In this document: one piece after another, positions 60,661 through 64,000 of the stretch
How positions within the stretch are numbered: position 1 is the stretch's first letter
How the letters are laid out: the number at the start of each line of letters is the position of its first letter
Origin: Pseudarthrobacter psychrotolerans
GTDB taxonomy: Bacteria > Actinomycetota > Actinomycetes > Actinomycetales > Micrococcaceae
DNA: 64,000 nt
NCBI RefSeq assembly: GCF_009911795.1
Contig: NZ_CP047898.1
Location: 3,224,001-3,288,000 of the forward strand
Direction of reading: 5' to 3'
Notes under the pieces: model-generated
Databases searched by the model: none
What the model saw: the letters and a program-made list of their open reading frames with translations, nothing else
Told to the model about the DNA's origin: nothing
Program-made: the position numbers and the translations under genes

Positions 60661-62289
60661 TCAGCGGGCGCTGTCAGCGCTCCGGCGCTGGTCCAGGACC
60701 CAACGCCAACCACGCCGGGCCCAGTCCGAGGGTTTGCCCTCGATCAGCAGCTTCCGCGTGTGGACGTCCAGGACCAGCAGGTAGAACGTGAACAGCAACG
60801 CCGTCACGAACGCCAGCGACGACGCGTCCACGGTCAGCTGCACAAAGGACCAGACGGAGAGCTGGTCCTGCGCGCCGAACACCACAAAGAACGTCACGCC
60901 CACGTAGAGGCACCGGATCTGCCAGTCGTTCCGGATACCCGTGACGGCCAGGAACGGCAGGAACCACAGGATGTACCAGGGCTGGATGATGGGCGAGAGC
61001 ATCACGACGGCGGTAAACGCCAGGGCCAGCCGGCGCACCGCCCGCGAGTAGTCGCCGCGGAACATCAGCAGCAGCACCAGCCCGATGGCCGCCCACTTCA
61101 TGCCGGTCCGCAGCAGGTCCGCGATGGTGCCGCCGGGGAGACCCAGCCCGTTGCCGAGGAACTCAACCTGCTGCCCCAGGAAGCCGGACGGCGAATAGCC
61201 GGTGTAACCCTGCGTTGGGTCCATGATTGCCCAGACCCAGCCCAATCCGAGGTTGTACGGGATCCCGCTGACAGCCAGCACCGCGAAACTGATTCCCGCC
61301 GTCGCACCCCAAATGAGGAACTTCCGCGTCCACGAGGCGGCCGGCCCCGCCCACATAACCCCGATGAACGGGAGCAGCAGCACGGTGATCGGCTTGATCC
61401 CGATGGAGGCCGTGACCAGCAGGATTCCGGCCAGGTAGCGCTTCGTCGCGGCGAAGTAGACACCGGCGACGGCGAGGCCCACCATCAGCGCGTCGTTGTG
61501 GGCGCTGGCCACGAAACTGATGAGGAACAACGGGTTGGCCACCGCGATCCAGAGTGCCCGCGCGCCGTTGATGCCGTGCAGTTCGGCCAGCTTGGGCACG
61601 TAAATGACACAGAGCAGAACCCCGACGCCGGCGAGCAGGCGGAACAGCAGCACGGACGCGTCGGGCTGTGCCCCTGTCAGCCCCACCACGCCGCGGGCGA
61701 GCCACAGGAAGTAGGGCCCGTAGGGGGTTCTGTTCTCGGCCCAGGCAGGGTCCGCGCCGAGCGCAAACCAGTTATTCAGCGTGGAGATGCCCACGGTGTA
61801 GGGGTTCTGGCCCTCCATGACCAAGCGGCCCTGGCCCGTGTAGGCGTAGACATCGCGGGAGAAGATGGGGACGGCCAGCAGGAGCGGCAGGGACCAGGCG
61901 GAGATGGCGATCACCACTGACCGCAGGGAATGTTCGCCCCAGTCCCCCAGCCGCTGGCCGAGCCGGAGCCAGGACCGCATCAGGAGCATGGCGCCCACCG
62001 TCAGGAGCACGGTGGACAGCGTCACGCCCCAGCCCTCGGTCCGCAGCGCGATGACCACCGGCTGGCGGATCATGGGTGAGCCGTTGGCGATCCAGCCCGT
62101 TCCGATCGAGCCCACAAACATCATCAGGGCGCCGAGGAACCCCTGCCAGGTGGCGATGTACACCCGGCGCTTCGTGGGGGGAGCTACGGCGGGCGCGGCA
62201 GACTTCGGGAGCTCCGCGCCGGCCGCCGTTTTTTTCGGCGGACCTGGGACGCTCTCCGAAGTGCTGATGTGTGAACCGCCTGCCGTCAT
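60661..62289 (-). CDS. mptB: Polyprenol-phosphomannose-dependent alpha-1,6-mannosyltransferase
   Basis: The 542-residue GT-C membrane protein has ~12-13 hydrophobic segments. Features are the acidic first loop VPIFSRDVYAYTGQGRLVMEGQNPY, read in two parts around residues 140-165, then NRTPYGPYFLWLARG, SFVASAHNDALMVGLAVAG, and GYTGYSPSGFLGQQVEFL. These match MptB of Corynebacterium/Mycobacterium, which builds the alpha-1,6-mannan core of lipomannan-like glycolipids. The function fits the two GT87-like genes at 46-49 kb. An internal piece is duplicated at 49331-49534. Confidence 0.85.
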   Translation of the reverse strand: MTAGGSHISTSESVPGPPKKTAAGAELPKSAAPAVAPPTKRRVYIATWQGFLGALMMFVGSIGTGWIANGSPMIRQPVVIALRTEGWGVTLSTVLLTVGAMLLMRSWLRLGQRLGDWGEHSLRSVVIAISAWSLPLLLAVPIFSRDVYAYTGQGRLVMEGQNPYTVGISTLNNWFALGADPAWAENRTPYGPYFLWLARGVVGLTGAQPDASVLLFRLLAGVGVLLCVIYVPKLAELHGINGARALWIAVANPLFLISFVASAHNDALMVGLAVAGVYFAATKRYLAGILLVTASIGIKPITVLLLPFIGVMWAGPAASWTRKFLIWGATAGISFAVLAVSGIPYNLGLGWVWAIMDPTQGYTGYSPSGFLGQQVEFLGNGLGLPGGTIADLLRTGMKWAAIGLVLLLMFRGDYSRAVRRLALAFTAVVMLSPIIQPWYILWFLPFLAVTGIRNDWQIRCLYVGVTFFVVFGAQDQLSVWSFVQLTVDASSLAFVTALLFTFYLLVLDVHTRKLLIEGKPSDWARRGWRWVLDQRRSADSAR

Positions 62290-62501
62290 GTCTTTTGTTG
62301 TCCCCTACTTACGTTACGGCGCTGGCTGGACTAGCTATAGGCCGGTCTACAACCCAGTCATTTTAGCAGTTGGCTTAGCGCGTGCCCCAGACTGGGAGGG
62401 GCGGACGTGCCCCCTATTTCGCAATGAGGCCTCGCGCCGCCCGTCCCCGCCTATGAATGAAGCCACCTCTGCGGGCTTCACCAGCACGATTGGACCCAGC
62501 C

Positions 62502-64000
62502 ATGGCCGTACCACGTGTCCCCGATGCCCGGACCAGCACGCCTCAGCAACTGCAATCAGTCCGCGCCACCCTCCGCTCGCCACGGCGGCTGAAGACCGAG
62601 GCACTGGCGGGCCTGGTGGTGGCGCTGGCGCTGATCCCGGAGGCGATCGCCTTCTCGGTGATCGCGGGCGTGGATCCGCGGATCGGCCTGTTCGCCTCGT
62701 TCACCATGGCTGTCACCATCTCCTTTGTGGGCGGCCGGCCCGCCATGATTTCCGCCGCCACCGGCGCCGTCGCCCTGGTCATCGCCCCGCTGATGCGCAG
62801 CCACGGCCTGGACCACCTGATCGCGGCGGTGATCCTGGCCGGCGTTTTCCAGATCCTGCTCGCCGTCCTCGGCGTCACCAAGCTGATGCGGTTCATCCCG
62901 CGTTCGGTCATGGTGGGGTTCGTGAACGCCCTGGCCATCCTGGTGTTTATGGCTCAGATCCCCGAACTGATCGGCGTGCCGTGGATGGTCTATCCGCTGG
63001 TAGCAGTGGGCCTGGTCATCGTGGTGGGGCTGCCGAGAATTACGACGGCGGTGCCCTCACCTTTGGTGGCCATCGTGGTGCTCACCCTGTTTGCCGTGCT
63101 GGCCGGCGTGGACGTGCCCACCGTCCAGGACAAGGGACAGCTGCCCGAAAGCCTGCCCTCGCTGTTTATCCCCAACGTGCCGCTGACGTGGGAGACGTTT
63201 CAAATTTTGGCACCGTTCTCGCTGTCCATGGCTTTGGTGGGGCTGCTCGAATCCCTGCTGACCGCCAAACTGGTGGACGACATCACGGACATCCGCTCCA
63301 ACAAGACCCGCGAGGCCTGGGGCCAGGGCGTGGCGAACATCGTCACCGGCTTCTTCGGCGGCATGGGCGGCTGCGCCGTGATCGGCCAGACCATGATCAA
63401 CGTCAAGGGATCGGGAGCACGGAGCCGGGTATCCACGTTCCTGGCCGGCGTTTTCCTGCTGGTCCTGGTGGTGGTCCTCGGCGATGTGGTGGGCATGATC
63501 CCCATGGCCGCGCTGGTGGCCGTGATGATCTTCGTTTCGGCCATTACCTTCGACTGGCATTCCATTGCCCCACGGACGTTGCGCCGGATGCCCAAGTCCG
63601 AAACCGCCGTCATGCTCATCACCGTGGCAGTGGTGTCAGCGACACACAATCTGGCCATCGGCGTCGGGGCCGGCGTGCTGGCGGCCATGGCCCTGTTCGC
63701 CCGGCGGGTGGCGCACTTCGTCACGGTGGAGCGGACCGTCGTCGAACTTAACGGCGAGAACGTGGCCACCTACACCGTGGACGGCGAGCTGTTCTTCGCC
63801 TCGTCCAACGACCTGTACACGCAGTTCGAGTACGCCCTGGACGCCGAACCGGACATCAGCCGGGTGATTGTGGACCTGCACGCTTCCCACGTCTGGGACG
63901 CCTCAAACATCGCGGTCCTGGACGCCGTGACGGAGAAGTACCGCCGGCACGGGCGGGCAGTGGAGCTGATCGGGCTGAACGCCGCCAGCGTCCTTATGCG
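62502..64000 (+). CDS. SulP-family anion transporter with STAS domain, cut by the window end
   Basis: The frame from ATG 62502 stays open to the last base (~499 residues visible). It has the SulP membrane core, EALAGLVVALALIPEAIAFS (residues ~34-53), RPAMISAATGAVALVIAPL, RFIPRSVMVGFVNALAIL, and LVGLLESLLTAKLVDDITD, then NIVTGFFGGMGGCAVIGQ. The beginning of a cytosolic STAS domain follows (TYTVDGELFFASSNDLYTQF, VIVDLHASHVWDASNIAVLD). Members move sulfate, bicarbonate or dicarboxylates; the EAIAFS and GMGGCAVIGQ features resemble BicA-like bicarbonate/Na+ types, so sulfate is not certain. Confidence 0.87.
   Translation, partial: MAVPRVPDARTSTPQQLQSVRATLRSPRRLKTEALAGLVVALALIPEAIAFSVIAGVDPRIGLFASFTMAVTISFVGGRPAMISAATGAVALVIAPLMRSHGLDHLIAAVILAGVFQILLAVLGVTKLMRFIPRSVMVGFVNALAILVFMAQIPELIGVPWMVYPLVAVGLVIVVGLPRITTAVPSPLVAIVVLTLFAVLAGVDVPTVQDKGQLPESLPSLFIPNVPLTWETFQILAPFSLSMALVGLLESLLTAKLVDDITDIRSNKTREAWGQGVANIVTGFFGGMGGCAVIGQTMINVKGSGARSRVSTFLAGVFLLVLVVVLGDVVGMIPMAALVAVMIFVSAITFDWHSIAPRTLRRMPKSETAVMLITVAVVSATHNLAIGVGAGVLAAMALFARRVAHFVTVERTVVELNGENVATYTVDGELFFASSNDLYTQFEYALDAEPDISRVIVDLHASHVWDASNIAVLDAVTEKYRRHGRAVELIGLNAASVLM

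Noticed and set aside
61865..63751. 628-codon plus-strand frame overlapping mptB and sulP
   Set aside because: It is the wrong frame over both genes. The SulP protein reads cleanly in the frame from 62502, and MptB on the minus strand.

Overview
The window looks like a chromosomal segment of a high-GC actinobacterium of the Arthrobacter / Pseudarthrobacter / Paenarthrobacter group (Micrococcaceae). The evidence is a complete rRNA operon without tRNA genes in the 16S-23S spacer, an actinobacterial MptB-type polyprenol-phosphomannose mannosyltransferase, and a dimethylglycine oxidase that closely resembles the enzyme known from Arthrobacter globiformis. Species cannot be fixed from the sequence alone.

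Layout. 1-0.56 kb: 3' end of an IS256-family transposase. 0.75-6.6 kb: rrn operon on the minus strand (promoter, boxA leader, 16S, 23S, 5S, terminator). 7.0-10.6 kb: a patchwork of a methyltransferase, an ISL3-type transposase remnant, a YciI-like protein, an intact-looking IS3-type element, and the last ~60 codons of an FdhF/YdeP-type oxidoreductase.

10.7-35.9 kb: a nearly continuous choline / glycine betaine catabolic region. The minus-strand operon carries ferredoxin, purU, dmgO, betA, betB, proV, proW and proX. A divergent pair encodes a ferredoxin reductase and a Rieske betaine demethylase, followed by an IclR regulator. Then come a GntR regulator and a tightly packed plus-strand operon glyA-soxB-soxD-soxA-soxG-sdaA-purU. 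Together they can import betaine, oxidise choline to betaine, strip three methyl groups to glycine, convert glycine to serine and then pyruvate, and recycle folate-bound C1 units through two PurU enzymes.

35.9-37.1 kb: a Vsr/DUF559-like endonuclease gene enclosed by a perfect 51-bp inverted repeat built from 32-bp-periodic units. Related repeats without a gene lie at 25.9-26.1 and 45.0-45.1 kb. 37.1-45.0 kb: a PucR-type regulator with a divergent NCS1 permease, then a uridine/ribonucleoside cluster (rbsK, uriT-like MFS, uriH-like hydrolase, divergent LacI regulator). 45.2-49.4 kb: a RelA/SpoT-domain protein, two tandem GT87-like membrane proteins that probably start at AUU, and a small membrane protein.

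49.3-60.6 kb: an apparent accessory carbohydrate/polyol island (MFS, two FGGY kinases, histidine phosphatase, 2-hydroxyacid dehydrogenase, DeoR regulator, sugar ABC transporter), bounded on the left by a fragment of mptB and on the right by complete mptB. 62.5 kb to the end: a SulP transporter cut by the window edge.

Four genes (betB, the DUF559 gene, the uriH-like gene, the first FGGY kinase) each carry a single-base deletion in a C/G run. This may mean real decay or systematic homopolymer under-calling in the assembly.
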